A stretch of DNA of 64,000 nucleotides. It comes from JAYSFC01 sp041913505 (GTDB lineage: Bacteria; Pseudomonadota; Gammaproteobacteria; Burkholderiales; Burkholderiaceae_C). The notes below the pieces were generated by a model, which was given only the letters and a program-made list of their open reading frames with translations, made no database searches and was not told the DNA's origin. Each line of letters starts with the position of its first letter. The first letter of the stretch is position 1. The position numbers and the translations under genes were made by a program. Location: NCBI GenBank assembly GCA_041913505.1, contig JAYSFC010000001.1, positions 1 to 64,000 on the forward strand, read 5' to 3'. Positions 23,238-32,866 of this stretch are shown here, one piece after another.

Positions 23238-24890
23238 TCAAAGCGGCTGGACTGCTGGCTGCGCGGCGGCGATGGCGGCCTTCGCCGCATCTTTGCGCGG
23301 GCGGCCAGTCCGAGCCTTGGGCGGCCTGCAGACATGCGGCTCAGGGGCCGGAAGCGGCGGCCAATCGGCCGGCTTCAATGCGTTGTAGGCGTTGGGGGCC
23401 TTCGAGAGGATCGCCTGCTCGATCTTCATCATCGACTCGCGCAGCATCTGCCACTCGGCTTGCGTGTAGGTGTCCGTGACCTTCGCGTGGGCGTGGTTCA
23501 GAAAGCGGCTCTTGATCACCTCGTCGATGCCCAGCGAGGTCATCACCGCGCCGAACGAGCGGCGCAGATCGTGCCGGTTAAGCTTCTCGACGCCGATCTC
23601 CTGCCGCAGGTCGTCGAGCAGATCGGTCGCGTCCCTGTAGTGGCCGGTCTTGGAGAACTTGCTTCGGGCAGGGAACACGAAGGAGCGGGACTTCGCCTCG
23701 AAGCCGCGCCGTAGGGTCTCTTCGGCCGCGCAGCGTTGCCGCTGCTTCAACAGCTCCAAGGCCATCGGCGTGATCGGCAGGCGATGCGACCTGCCGTTCT
23801 TGGTCTTGTGGAAGAAGACGTAGGGCCCCCAGTCCGGATGATCTTTGAGCCAGACATGGCTCGTGGAGCGGCGGCCCTTGCCGGGATCGCCCACCTCGTC
23901 GAGCAGCTCGCCCCAGACCAGGCCCGCGTGCTCGCTCTTGCGGCAGCCCCACAAGAGCATCAGCATCAAGTAGTGGACGCCAGTCATGTTGTCGTTCATC
24001 AGCCGCTTGGACCAGCAGGCCTCCAAGAATGGCCCGAGGTCCGCCGATGGCCGCAGAGGGTTGCGCTTGCCCTTTTCCTCCCGCTCCTGGTCGATCTGCT
24101 CCTTGGAGCGGTAGTAGCCGTTGAGGCCCAGCGTCCTGAACGGGTTGCCTTCAAGCAGAGGCTTTCGCCCCTGGGCGTCCGCCCGGATCTTCTCGTTGTC
24201 GATGAACCACTGAATCGCCCGGGCCGGCCAGCGGAAGGCCTGCTCGGTGGCGGTGGGCGTCTCCTTGTGAGTCACCAAGAACTTCTTGATGATCTCGTGG
24301 TCCTCGATCTCCCGCACCTTCCGATCGGCCCAGCCCCACGCCACATGCTGGCGGGCCACCCGGTCGAAGACTTTGAGCGACTCGGCCTTGGCTGGCTTTT
24401 GCGTGCGGGTGGTCCAGTGCTCCCGGTAGGCGGCCATCGCCTGCCGCAGCGTCACCTCGGCCGCGTTGAACTGCCGGGCGAGCGTGTTGGGGTTCTGCCC
24501 CGTCTCGACCATCTTGCGGGCGAGCTCGGCGGCCTTCGCGCGGGCCTGCTGGATGTTCTCGAAGTCGGCGAAGTTGCCCACCGTCGAGAGCATCGACTTG
24601 CCCATCACCTTGCGGCGCAGGATGTAGGTCTTTTTGCCGGCGACCTTCAAGCCGAACCCTGGAGGAGCGTCGCGGCTGGCGTCCCATAAGATGTAGCTCT
24701 GAGGTTTGGCCACGGCCTCGGAAGCAAAAACCAGCTTGCCCTCATCGTTGTAGCCCGTGGGCGGGCGTTCGAGCCGGCGCAGCTTGCAGTAGTTGTCGTT
24801 GAGCTCCGCCCGCCACGATGGGGCGCGGTCGCCGCTGGCGGCGGCCTTCGCAGAGTCCCCGGTGGGGACGGCGTCTGGATCTTGCTTCAT
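23238..24890 (-). CDS. Tyrosine recombinase / integrase of the element
   Basis: The 550-aa protein has the full catalytic set of the phage integrase family: R317 (in LLWGCRKSEHAGL), H440-x-x-R443 (NRHDLRRSF), a histidine at 466/468 (FLNHAHAK) and the nucleophile Y475 (TDTYTQAEW). The N-terminal part has a DUF4102-like Arm-binding domain (GFGLKVAGKKTYILRRKV) and the middle is a core-binding domain. It lies at the element's right end, 225 bp from mutS, reading inward. AAAGGCTGGGCG before the ATG is a good ribosome binding site. It catalyses integration and excision at the attachment site in or near mutS. Confidence 0.9.
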   Translation of the reverse strand: MKQDPDAVPTGDSAKAAASGDRAPSWRAELNDNYCKLRRLERPPTGYNDEGKLVFASEAVAKPQSYILWDASRDAPPGFGLKVAGKKTYILRRKVMGKSMLSTVGNFADFENIQQARAKAAELARKMVETGQNPNTLARQFNAAEVTLRQAMAAYREHWTTRTQKPAKAESLKVFDRVARQHVAWGWADRKVREIEDHEIIKKFLVTHKETPTATEQAFRWPARAIQWFIDNEKIRADAQGRKPLLEGNPFRTLGLNGYYRSKEQIDQEREEKGKRNPLRPSADLGPFLEACWSKRLMNDNMTGVHYLMLMLLWGCRKSEHAGLVWGELLDEVGDPGKGRRSTSHVWLKDHPDWGPYVFFHKTKNGRSHRLPITPMALELLKQRQRCAAEETLRRGFEAKSRSFVFPARSKFSKTGHYRDATDLLDDLRQEIGVEKLNRHDLRRSFGAVMTSLGIDEVIKSRFLNHAHAKVTDTYTQAEWQMLRESMMKIEQAILSKAPNAYNALKPADWPPLPAPEPHVCRPPKARTGRPRKDAAKAAIAAAQPAVQPL

Positions 24891-25038
24891 CGCCCAGCCT
24901 TTCCGCGCTTGCGATCTGACCCGCGGGGGACCATGATCGGCTTACAAGCCATTGCTGTGATTGGTCTTTTATACCCCAAGGGGGACTAAAATCGATCTTA
25001 GCAGAAGTCCCCCGAGACATTCCCCACAGACTCCCCCA
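24854..25038. promoter_or_regulatory. Cluster of GGGGGACT-type motifs, likely integrase arm sites
   Basis: Copies, in either orientation: AGTCCCC and GGGGAC (24854-24869), GGGGGACC (24925-24932), AAGGGGGACT (24978-24987), AGTCCCCCG (25006-25014) and ACTCCCCC (25030-25037). Tyrosine integrases of this class bind such arm repeats beside the crossover site. The first two copies lie within the integrase 5' end. Confidence 0.5.
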
Positions 25039-25079
25039 AGGAGGCTGGGGCAAATGAAGGAGCTTGCGGGCAGTTGAAG

Positions 25080-25190
25080 TCGACCGAAGGCCAAACGAAC
25101 ACGCTAAGTTGTTGAATGACAAAAGAAATCGAACAATCCGAGTCGGCAGCAAAGATTCTCCCAATCACTGCGGCGGAGCTTGAAAAGCAC
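25080..25190. other. Element/chromosome junction (probable attachment site)
   Basis: The junction is placed where third codon positions of mutS change from mixed to nearly all G/C, at about 25187. The crossover core cannot be fixed because the other end of the element is beyond position 1. Bases in this interval would be the part duplicated at the far end. Confidence 0.5.
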
Positions 25191-27782
25191 ACGCCCATGA
25201 TGGCCCAGTACCTCGCCCTCAAGGCCGGGTACCCCGACACGCTCGTGTTCTACCGCATGGGCGACTTCTATGAGCTTTTCTGGGCCGACGCCGAAAAAGC
25301 CGCGCGCCTGCTCGACATCACGCTCACGCAGCGCGGCCAGTCGGGCGGGCAGCCTGTGGTGATGGCGGGCGTGCCCTTCCATGCGCTCGAGAACTACCTG
25401 GGCCGGCTCATCAAGATGGGCGAATCGGTCGCCATCGCCGAGCAGGTGGGTGACGTGGCTACGGCCAAGGGGCCGGTGGAGCGCAAGATCGTGCGCGTGG
25501 TGACACCCGGCACGCTCACCGACAGCGAGCTGCTGTCCGACAAGGCCGAGTCCATGCTGCTGGCCGTGCACCAGGGCCCGCGCGCGCGCTGCGGCCTGGC
25601 GTGGCTCAGCGTGACCCAGGGGCGCGTGTACCTCACCGAATGCGCCAGCGAGGAACTGGGCGCCTGGCTGGCGCGCATCGCGCCGAGCGAGCTCATCTAC
25701 AGCGCCGGCGTGACCGAGCGCTTTGAGCAACAGCTGCAGGGGTTGCGCCAGACCGGCGCCTTTGCCTGCCCCATTAGCCCCCGGCCCGACTGGCAGTTCG
25801 ACAGCGCCCTGGGCGAACGCAAGCTGCTCGAACACCTGGGCGCGGCCAGCCTGCATGCCTGGGACGCGCAGGACCTCGCCCAGGCCCACGCAGCCACGGC
25901 GGCGCTGCTGTCGTACGCCGAACACACGCAGGGCCGCCAGCTCACCCACGTGCACGCCGTGCAGGTGCAGCGCGACGACGCGCTCATCACCCTGCCCCCG
26001 GCCACGCGGCGCAACCTCGAACTCGTCAAGACCCTGCGCGGCGAGGACAGCCCCACGCTGTTCTCGCTGCTCGACACCTGCATGACCGGCATGGGCAGCC
26101 GCCTGCTCAAGGCCTGGCTGCTGGAGCCTCCGCGCGAGCGCACGCCCGCGCGCGAGCGCCTGGCGGCCACCGCGGTGCTGCGGGGCGGGGGCGGCGCCGG
26201 TGCCGCGCCCTGGCAGGTGCTGCGCGGCGCGCTCAAGGGCGTGAGCGACGTGGAGCGCATCACGGCCCGCACCGCGCTGCGCCAGGTACGCCCGCGCGAG
26301 CTCGTGGCCCTGGGCAAGACACTACAAAAAGCAGAGCAACTGGCGCAGAGCGGACAAGCACCCTCGGCACTTTTGACCCAAATCTTCACGGATTTGCAGC
26401 CGCCGCCGGGCTGTGCGCAGCTGCTGCAGCGCGCCATCCTGGAAGAGCCCGCCGCGCTGGTGCGCGACGGCGGCGTGATCGCGGGCGGCTTCGACGCCGA
26501 ACTCGACGAGCTGCGTGCCATCCAGACCAATTGCGACAGCTTCCTGCTGGAGCTGGAAACGCGCGAAAAGGCCCGCACCGGCATCGCCAACCTGCGCGTG
26601 CAGTTCAACAAGGTGCACGGCTTCTACATCGAGGTCACGAGCAGCAACCTCGACCGCGTGCCCGACGACTACCGCCGCCGCCAGACGCTCAAGAACGCCG
26701 AGCGCTTCATCACGCCCGAGCTCAAGGCTTTTGAGGACAAGGCGCTGTCGGCCCAGGAACGCGCGCTGGCGCGCGAGAAGTGGCTGTACGAGCAGGTGCT
26801 GGACGAGCTGCAGCCCCACGTGCCCGCGCTCACGCGCCTGGCCCAGGCGCTGGCCGCGCTCGACGTCCTCTGCACGCTGGCCGAGCGCTCGCTCACGCTG
26901 AATTGGTGCGCGCCGCAGTTCGTGAGCGAGCCCTGCATCGAGATCGAGAACGGGCGCCACCCCGTGGTGGAGGCGCGCTTGGCCGAGACATCGAGCGGCG
27001 CCTTCATCGCCAACCATACGCGGCTGAACGCCAACACGCGGCTGCAGATCATCACGGGCCCCAACATGGGCGGCAAGTCGACCTACATGCGCCAGGTGGC
27101 GCTGATCGTGCTGCTGGCCAGCATGGGCAGCCACGTGCCCGCCGCGAGCTGCCGCCTGGGGCCCATCGACGCGATCCACACGCGCATCGGCGCGGCCGAC
27201 GACCTGGCCAATGCGCAATCGACCTTCATGCTGGAAATGACCGAGGCCGCGCAGATCCTGCACGCGGCCACGCCGCACAGCCTGGTGCTCATGGACGAGA
27301 TCGGGCGCGGCACCAGCACCTTCGACGGCTTGGCGCTGGCCAGCGGCATCGCCACCCACCTGCACGACAAGACGCGGGCCTTCGCACTGTTTGCCACGCA
27401 CTATTTCGAACTGACCGAGCTGCCCGCCAAGGCGCGCCACGCGGTCAACATGCACGTGAGCGCCACCGAGTCGGGCAGCGACATCGTGTTCCTGCACGAG
27501 ATTCAGCCGGGCCCGGCCAGCCGCAGCTACGGCATCCAGGTCGCCAAGCTGGCGGGCATGCCCGCCGCCGTGCTGCACCACGCGCGCCATGCGCTCGCGG
27601 CGCTGGAGGAGCGCGCTGGCGAAGATGAATTGCAGGTAGACCTGTTCGCGCCGCCGCCCGAGCCCGAGGTGGCCGTGGCCAGCCCCGTGGAGGCCGCGCT
27701 CGCGGCGCTCAACCCCGACCAGCTTTCCCCGCGCGAGGCGCTCGACGCGCTCTACCAGCTCAAGCGGCTCGGCGCGCACTAA
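25116..27782 (+). CDS. mutS: DNA mismatch repair protein MutS
   Basis: The 888-aa protein recognises mismatches as a dimer and starts repair. Visible are the mismatch-binding loop GDFYELF near residue 50, the ATPase P-loop GPNMGGKST (about 646-656), the LLMDEIGRGTSTFDG-type Walker B/D-loop region and the conserved C-terminal part. The ordinary family N-terminus (HTPMMAQYLALKA) begins only at residue 25; the first 24 residues, MTKEIEQSES and on, are not family-like and are encoded by codons with about half A/T in third position. No good ribosome binding site precedes the ATG. This suggests that the element end supplies the first residues. Confidence 0.95.
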   Translation: MTKEIEQSESAAKILPITAAELEKHTPMMAQYLALKAGYPDTLVFYRMGDFYELFWADAEKAARLLDITLTQRGQSGGQPVVMAGVPFHALENYLGRLIKMGESVAIAEQVGDVATAKGPVERKIVRVVTPGTLTDSELLSDKAESMLLAVHQGPRARCGLAWLSVTQGRVYLTECASEELGAWLARIAPSELIYSAGVTERFEQQLQGLRQTGAFACPISPRPDWQFDSALGERKLLEHLGAASLHAWDAQDLAQAHAATAALLSYAEHTQGRQLTHVHAVQVQRDDALITLPPATRRNLELVKTLRGEDSPTLFSLLDTCMTGMGSRLLKAWLLEPPRERTPARERLAATAVLRGGGGAGAAPWQVLRGALKGVSDVERITARTALRQVRPRELVALGKTLQKAEQLAQSGQAPSALLTQIFTDLQPPPGCAQLLQRAILEEPAALVRDGGVIAGGFDAELDELRAIQTNCDSFLLELETREKARTGIANLRVQFNKVHGFYIEVTSSNLDRVPDDYRRRQTLKNAERFITPELKAFEDKALSAQERALAREKWLYEQVLDELQPHVPALTRLAQALAALDVLCTLAERSLTLNWCAPQFVSEPCIEIENGRHPVVEARLAETSSGAFIANHTRLNANTRLQIITGPNMGGKSTYMRQVALIVLLASMGSHVPAASCRLGPIDAIHTRIGAADDLANAQSTFMLEMTEAAQILHAATPHSLVLMDEIGRGTSTFDGLALASGIATHLHDKTRAFALFATHYFELTELPAKARHAVNMHVSATESGSDIVFLHEIQPGPASRSYGIQVAKLAGMPAAVLHHARHALAALEERAGEDELQVDLFAPPPEPEVAVASPVEAALAALNPDQLSPREALDALYQLKRLGAH

Positions 27783-27814
27783 ACTGCTCTTCTTTTTGCC
27801 TACCGCCCCACTCC

Positions 27815-28642
27815 ATGACGTACTGCGTCGCCATCAAACTCAACGCCGGCCTGGTGTTTCTCTCGGACTCCCGCACCAACGCCGGCCTGGACCAGATCAG
27901 CTCCTTTCGCAAGATGATGGTCTACGAGAAGGCCGGCGACCGCTTCATGGTCCTGCTCTCGGCGGGCAATCTGTCGATCTCGCAGTCGGTGCGCGAAATC
28001 CTGCAGACCACGCAAATCAAGGACCGCGAGGACGGCGAAGCCATCACGATCTGGAACGCGCGCAGCATGTTCGACGCCGCGCGCGTGCTGGGCGCGGCCG
28101 TGCGCCATGTACACGAGCGCGATGGCGCGGCGCTCAAGCGCTCGGGCGTGGACTTCAACGTGTCGCTCGTGTTCGGCGGCCAGATCCGCGGCGAGGGCAT
28201 GCGATTGTTCCAGGTGTATTCGGCCGGCAACTTCATCGAAGCCACGCCAGAGACACCGTACTTCCAGGTCGGCGAGTCCAAGTACGGCAAGCCCGTGCTT
28301 GACCGCGTGCTCACGCCCGACACGCCGCTGTCCGAGGCCGCCAAGTGCGCCCTCGTGTCGATGGACAGCACGCTCAAGTCCAACCTCTCGGTGGGCCTGC
28401 CGCTGGATCTCGTGGTGTACGAGGTGGACCAGTTCGCCACCGACAAGATCGTCTGCATCGACGACAGCAACCCCTACTTCCGCATGCTGCACGACAGCTG
28501 GGGGCAGAAGCTGCGCCAGGTGTTCGACAGCATCGAGGACCCCGCCTGGGACGGCGGCGACACGGAAGTGCCGATCCGGCTTGCACCCCTGCGCAGCAAG
28601 CCGCTCAAGAAGATCACCACGCCCCAGGACAAGCTCATCTGA
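27815..28642 (+). CDS. Anbu-type proteasome-like peptidase
   Basis: The 275-aa protein begins MTYCVAIKLNAGLVFLSDSRTN, the signature of Anbu (ancestral beta subunit), with Thr2 as the nucleophile exposed after removal of Met, and the Asp and Lys that follow. The length suits the family. Anbu forms open-ring assemblies related to HslV and the 20S proteasome. Often it lies with ATP-grasp, alpha-E and transglutaminase genes, which are not adjacent here. It follows mutS by 32 bp. Confidence 0.85.
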   Translation: MTYCVAIKLNAGLVFLSDSRTNAGLDQISSFRKMMVYEKAGDRFMVLLSAGNLSISQSVREILQTTQIKDREDGEAITIWNARSMFDAARVLGAAVRHVHERDGAALKRSGVDFNVSLVFGGQIRGEGMRLFQVYSAGNFIEATPETPYFQVGESKYGKPVLDRVLTPDTPLSEAAKCALVSMDSTLKSNLSVGLPLDLVVYEVDQFATDKIVCIDDSNPYFRMLHDSWGQKLRQVFDSIEDPAWDGGDTEVPIRLAPLRSKPLKKITTPQDKLI

Positions 28643-28688
28643 GCCGGGGCGCCCACACCGCCCTCTGCGCACCGCACCTTTCGCACGC

Positions 28689-29501
28689 ATGCTCCCCATC
28701 GTCTTCTCGCACGCCAACAGCTTTCCCGCGGGCACCTATCGGATGCTGTTCGGGGAACTGGGGCGGCGCGGCTTCGATGTCTCGGCCGTGGACCGCTTCG
28801 GGCACGATCCCCGCTACCCCGTCACCAACAACTGGCCGCACCTCGTGCAGCAGTTGGCCGACTTCGCCCTCGAGCGCGTGCGCCGCGAGGGTGCGCCGGT
28901 GTTCCTTGTGGGCCATTCGCTCGGCGGCTTCCTGAGCGTGATGACCGCCGCGCTGCACCACCGGCTCGCGCGCGGCGTGCTGCTCATCGATTCGCCACTC
29001 ATCGGCGGCTGGCGCGCCAATACACTCGGCGTGGCCAAGCAGACGCAGGTGGTGGGCTCGATCTCTCCGGGGCGCATCAGCCGCCAGCGCCGCAACAGTT
29101 GGGCCAGCAATGCCGAAGCGATCGATCATTTCCGCCGCAAGAAAGCCTTTGCGCGCTGGCACCCGCAGGTGCTGCAGGACTATATCGAGCACGGCCTGGC
29201 GGACCAGGACGGCCAGCGCGTGCTGGCATTCGACCGCGGCGTGGAAACCGCCATCTACAACACCCTGCCCCATAACCTTGCCAGCCTGCTGCGCAGCCAT
29301 CCGCTGCGCTGCCCCGTGGCCTTCATCGGTGGGCGCGCATCGACCGAGATGCGGCAGGTGGGCATGGCGATGACACAGCGCATCACACAGGGGCGCACCA
29401 TGGTCCTGGACGGCAGCCACCTGTTCCCCATGGAGCAGCCCGTGGCCACGGCGGCGGCCATCGAGGCTTCGCTGCTGAACCTGGCGTCAGTCGCAGGCTA
29501 G
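28689..29501 (+). CDS. Alpha/beta hydrolase
   Basis: The 270-aa protein has the alpha/beta-hydrolase pattern: an early oxyanion strand (IVFSHANSFPAGTYRML), the nucleophile elbow GHSLGG (catalytic Ser) and a late GSHLFPMEQP with the catalytic His. The acid is probably the Asp in the central region. Start at the ATG of MLPIVFSHA. It is 46 bp after the Anbu gene. The substrate is not readable. Confidence 0.85.
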   Translation: MLPIVFSHANSFPAGTYRMLFGELGRRGFDVSAVDRFGHDPRYPVTNNWPHLVQQLADFALERVRREGAPVFLVGHSLGGFLSVMTAALHHRLARGVLLIDSPLIGGWRANTLGVAKQTQVVGSISPGRISRQRRNSWASNAEAIDHFRRKKAFARWHPQVLQDYIEHGLADQDGQRVLAFDRGVETAIYNTLPHNLASLLRSHPLRCPVAFIGGRASTEMRQVGMAMTQRITQGRTMVLDGSHLFPMEQPVATAAAIEASLLNLASVAG

Positions 29502-29603
29502 GGCCTGCCGCCCCGGGCGGGCGGCCCGGTGGCAAAAAGGATGCGTGAATTTCACACGCACCCATTACACTGGTTCGTTACAAAACGATACGCCCCCCTG
29601 GCC

Positions 29604-31025
29604 ATGACCCCGCCCACCGCCGCTCCAGCCCATCCGCTGCAGGACCTGCGGCGCCATGCCGACCCCCTGGGCGACCGCACCATCGCGGCGATCGTGGGCG
29701 ACTGGCCTGCGCACGGCTGGCCCGGCGACGACGCCCCGCAATGGAAGCGCATCGCCGAGGTGAGCCGCCTGTTCGACGAATGGACGGACAACGCCAGCCT
29801 CGCCCACTGGCGTGCACCGAGCGCGGTGCTCGGCGAAGAGGCCGCCCAGGCCCTGACCGATTACGTGCGGCAGGCCCAGGTGCTGCCGCCCTGGGCCGAC
29901 CTGTCCAAGATCCAGCGTGCCGAGCGCCTGTTCATGGACCACGGCGCACTCTCGTGCATCCTGCTGTTCTGCTCCAGCCTGCCTGAATGCTATGTGCTGC
30001 CCGACCTCGCGGACGTGCTGCACACGGCGGGCCAGCTCGAACAGCACACCGAGTACCGCATCCGCTCCACGGCGGCGATGATTTTTCCGGTCATGATGCG
30101 CGGCGGACTGGAGGCACCGCGCGGCGCTGGCATTGCGCAGACCCTCAAGGTGCGGCTCATCCACTCGACCATCCGCAACCTCATCCTGCGCGGCGCGCCG
30201 CCCGAGGCGCTGCAGGCCCGCCCCAGGGAACTGCCTCCGCTGGCCCTGACTGCCGCCAAGCCCACGCTCTACCAGACCCTGTTCGCGCGCGGCTGGGATG
30301 TGGCCGACAGCGGCCTGCCCTGCAACCAGGAGGAGCAGGCCTATACGCTGCTCACGTTCAGCTATGTGTTCCTGCGCAGCCTGCGGCGGCTGGGCATCGG
30401 CCTGCCCCGGGCTGACGAGGAGGCCTATTTGCACGCCTGGAACGTGGTCGGCCATGTGCTCGGCATCAAGCGCACGTTGATGGCCGACACCATGGAGCAA
30501 GCGGCCGCGCTGTTCGCGCGCATGCAGGCGCAGGGCCGCGCCGAGTCCATCGCCCCCGACCCGCGGCCCGATCTCGGCGCCGCGCTCATGCAGACCATGG
30601 CCAAGGCGATTCCCTGGCCCGTGGTCAAGCCCATCCCCGTGCCGCTCACGCGCTACCTTTGCGGGCGCGAAACAGCGCGCAACCTGGGGCTCGACCGCCG
30701 CGTGCCGCTGGTCTCGTCCGCGCTGTTCTGGACGGTGCTGCTGCTGGCCCGTGGCATCGACACCGCCGTGCGCTGGGTGTTCCCGCGCTTCTCGCTCTCG
30801 CGCACGCTCACGCGGGTGCTGGGCTACCACTTCATGAGCCGCGTGCTCATGAGCCAGACCCGCCCGCTGCAACTGCCCGAGGGCTTGCTCAACCAGGTGG
30901 ACGCCGTGGTCAACGGCTGGAGCGACGACCCCGCGGCCCCCGCCTGGCTCAACCGGATCGAGGACCGGCTGACCACCCCGGGCAGCTGGAGCGCCGGCCT
31001 GGCCCAGGCCAGCAACCGCCCCTGA
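29604..31025 (+). CDS. DUF2236 (MpaB/Lcp-like) oxygenase family protein
   Basis: The 473-aa protein starts most plausibly at 29604; in-frame ATG 29541 and GTG 29529 are upstream alternatives. The C-terminal half includes EEAYLHAWNVVGHVLGI and the HHMSR-like FHFMSRVLM region of DUF2236, a heme-binding family that contains the rubber oxygenase Lcp and fungal MpaB. The helices around TLLTFSYVFLRSLRRLG suit that fold. The substrate is unknown. Confidence 0.7.
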   Translation: MTPPTAAPAHPLQDLRRHADPLGDRTIAAIVGDWPAHGWPGDDAPQWKRIAEVSRLFDEWTDNASLAHWRAPSAVLGEEAAQALTDYVRQAQVLPPWADLSKIQRAERLFMDHGALSCILLFCSSLPECYVLPDLADVLHTAGQLEQHTEYRIRSTAAMIFPVMMRGGLEAPRGAGIAQTLKVRLIHSTIRNLILRGAPPEALQARPRELPPLALTAAKPTLYQTLFARGWDVADSGLPCNQEEQAYTLLTFSYVFLRSLRRLGIGLPRADEEAYLHAWNVVGHVLGIKRTLMADTMEQAAALFARMQAQGRAESIAPDPRPDLGAALMQTMAKAIPWPVVKPIPVPLTRYLCGRETARNLGLDRRVPLVSSALFWTVLLLARGIDTAVRWVFPRFSLSRTLTRVLGYHFMSRVLMSQTRPLQLPEGLLNQVDAVVNGWSDDPAAPAWLNRIEDRLTTPGSWSAGLAQASNRP

Positions 31026-31044
31026 CACACGCCGCCGCACGCCG

Positions 31045-32847
31045 ATGGACCTGCTCCGCGCTCTCCTGGCACAAGTGCGTCATTGGCGCGCGGGGGGAAG
31101 TGCGCGCGCCGGGGTGCGCGCCCTGTGGCTGCTGTGCTTGCTGACTGGGCCGGCGGCCGTCCACGCGCAACCCACGCTTTTGCTCCAGCCCGGCAGCCAG
31201 GTGCTCGGCGCCTGGCCAGCCATCACGATCCAGACCGACGCCACGTTCCAGCTCGGCGTGCAGGACATGCTCGGGCGGCTGGAGCGATTCGAGGCACCCG
31301 CCAATCGCAACGGGTCACTGGGTGTACACAGCCAGCATGCGGTATGGCTGCGCCTTCCGCTGGAGGTGCCCCAGCCGCCAGACAGCCCCTGGATCGTCAA
31401 CATAGGCTACAGCACCTTGCAGGAGGTGGATATCTACCTCACCCGCGAGGGCCAAGTACTGCAGCAGGCCCTGCTGGGCTTTGCCCGGCCGCCGGGCAAA
31501 GCCACGCTGGCGAGCCGCACACCCGCCCTGGTGCTGAACCTGCAGGCCGGGCAGCGCTACGACGTGCTGATCCGCGTACACACCCAGGGGCCGATGATCC
31601 TGCCCATCACCGTGAGCGAGATGCCCCATGGACTGTACCGGGCACTGCGCGAGCAGATGCTGCAAGGCCTGCTCACCGGGCTGGCCTTCTGCCTGCTGGT
31701 GTACAGCCTGATCCAGTGGGCGAGCCAGCGCGAGCGGCTGTTTGCGTACTACGCGCTGGTCGTGCTGGGCAGCACGGGCTTTTCCATCCAGTTCTTCGGC
31801 ATCGGCGCACAATTCCTGTGGCCGGGCAATCAGTGGATGGCGGCCCATACGGGCATCGCGTCGGGGCTGCTGGCCCTCACAGGCTCGTTCCTGTTCCTGA
31901 ACTACACCCTGGCGGGGCCGTCCACGTCAGGGCGCTACCAGCGGGTGATGCATGCCGGCGCCGCCGTCACCATGCTCGTGTGCCTGGCCTATCTGGCCGA
32001 CGTCCTGGCGCCGCGCGGTGCCACCGCGTTCATGAGCCTGGTGGGCCCGCTGCCGTCGATCCTCAGCATTCCCATGGCCCTGCGCCGGGTGCGCGAGAGA
32101 GACCCGATCGGCACCACGCTGCTGTTCGCGTGGCTGGCCTACGGCATCGCGGCGGCCGTGATGGTGTGCCTGGTCCAGGGCTGGGTGCCAGCGAACTTCT
32201 GGACCATGCACTCATTCCAGATCGGCGCCACCATCGACATGCTGCTGTTCATGCGCGTGCTGGGCCTGCGCGCCAGGGCGCTGCACCTGGCTGCGCTCGA
32301 CGCACACCGCGAGCGCGACGCATTGCATTCGCTCGCGCACACCGACCCGCTGACGGGCCTGCCCAACCGCCGCGGCCTGCACGTGGCGCTGTCCAGCAAC
32401 CTGCTGCGCTGCGGCCCGCACCACCTCGTGGCGGTCTACATGCTCGACCTCGACGGCTTCAAGCCCGTCAACGACCAGTACGGCCACGACGTGGGCGATG
32501 AACTGCTGATCGCCGTCACGCGGCGCCTGCGCGGCCATGTGCGCGAGTCGGATGTGGTGGCCCGCCTGGGCGGTGATGAATTCGTGGTCATGACCCACCA
32601 CCTGAGCGAGCCCGAGCAGGCGCACGACCTGGGCATGAAGCTGCTCAACGCGTTCGACGCACCCTTCGCGCTGGGCGAGCTGCAGATCCGCGTGGGCCTG
32701 ACCATCGGCTACGCCATCGCGCCCCACGACAGCAGCGACGCCGTCGGGCTGCTCAAGCTCGCCGATGCCGCCATGTACAGCGGCAAGCAGGCCGGCAAGT
32801 TCTGCCTGCGGCGCAACATGGGCGACCTCGCGCTGTCGTCTTCGTGA
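31045..32847 (+). CDS. Diguanylate cyclase with 7TM-DISM sensor
   Basis: The 600-aa protein has a signal-type N-terminus, an extracellular 7TMR-DISMED2 beta domain (about residues 35-185), seven transmembrane segments (about 200-400) and a C-terminal GGDEF domain. The catalytic motif LGGDEFVVM (near residue 510) is intact, so it should make cyclic di-GMP. No EAL domain follows. It starts 19 bp after the DUF2236 gene stop, so the two may be co-transcribed. Confidence 0.9.
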   Translation: MDLLRALLAQVRHWRAGGSARAGVRALWLLCLLTGPAAVHAQPTLLLQPGSQVLGAWPAITIQTDATFQLGVQDMLGRLERFEAPANRNGSLGVHSQHAVWLRLPLEVPQPPDSPWIVNIGYSTLQEVDIYLTREGQVLQQALLGFARPPGKATLASRTPALVLNLQAGQRYDVLIRVHTQGPMILPITVSEMPHGLYRALREQMLQGLLTGLAFCLLVYSLIQWASQRERLFAYYALVVLGSTGFSIQFFGIGAQFLWPGNQWMAAHTGIASGLLALTGSFLFLNYTLAGPSTSGRYQRVMHAGAAVTMLVCLAYLADVLAPRGATAFMSLVGPLPSILSIPMALRRVRERDPIGTTLLFAWLAYGIAAAVMVCLVQGWVPANFWTMHSFQIGATIDMLLFMRVLGLRARALHLAALDAHRERDALHSLAHTDPLTGLPNRRGLHVALSSNLLRCGPHHLVAVYMLDLDGFKPVNDQYGHDVGDELLIAVTRRLRGHVRESDVVARLGGDEFVVMTHHLSEPEQAHDLGMKLLNAFDAPFALGELQIRVGLTIGYAIAPHDSSDAVGLLKLADAAMYSGKQAGKFCLRRNMGDLALSSS

Positions 32848-32866
32848 GGCCGCCCCGGGGGAAGCC

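Noticed and set aside
1..25100. Prophage identity of the element
   Set aside because: No capsid, portal, terminase, tail or lysis genes; relaxase, oriT-like region and transfer-like membrane protein favour a mobilisable or conjugative element.
31083..32501. 472-aa plus-strand frame within the 31045 cyclase
   Set aside because: Pro/Arg/Ala-rich shadow in another frame of the 7TM-DISM diguanylate cyclase.
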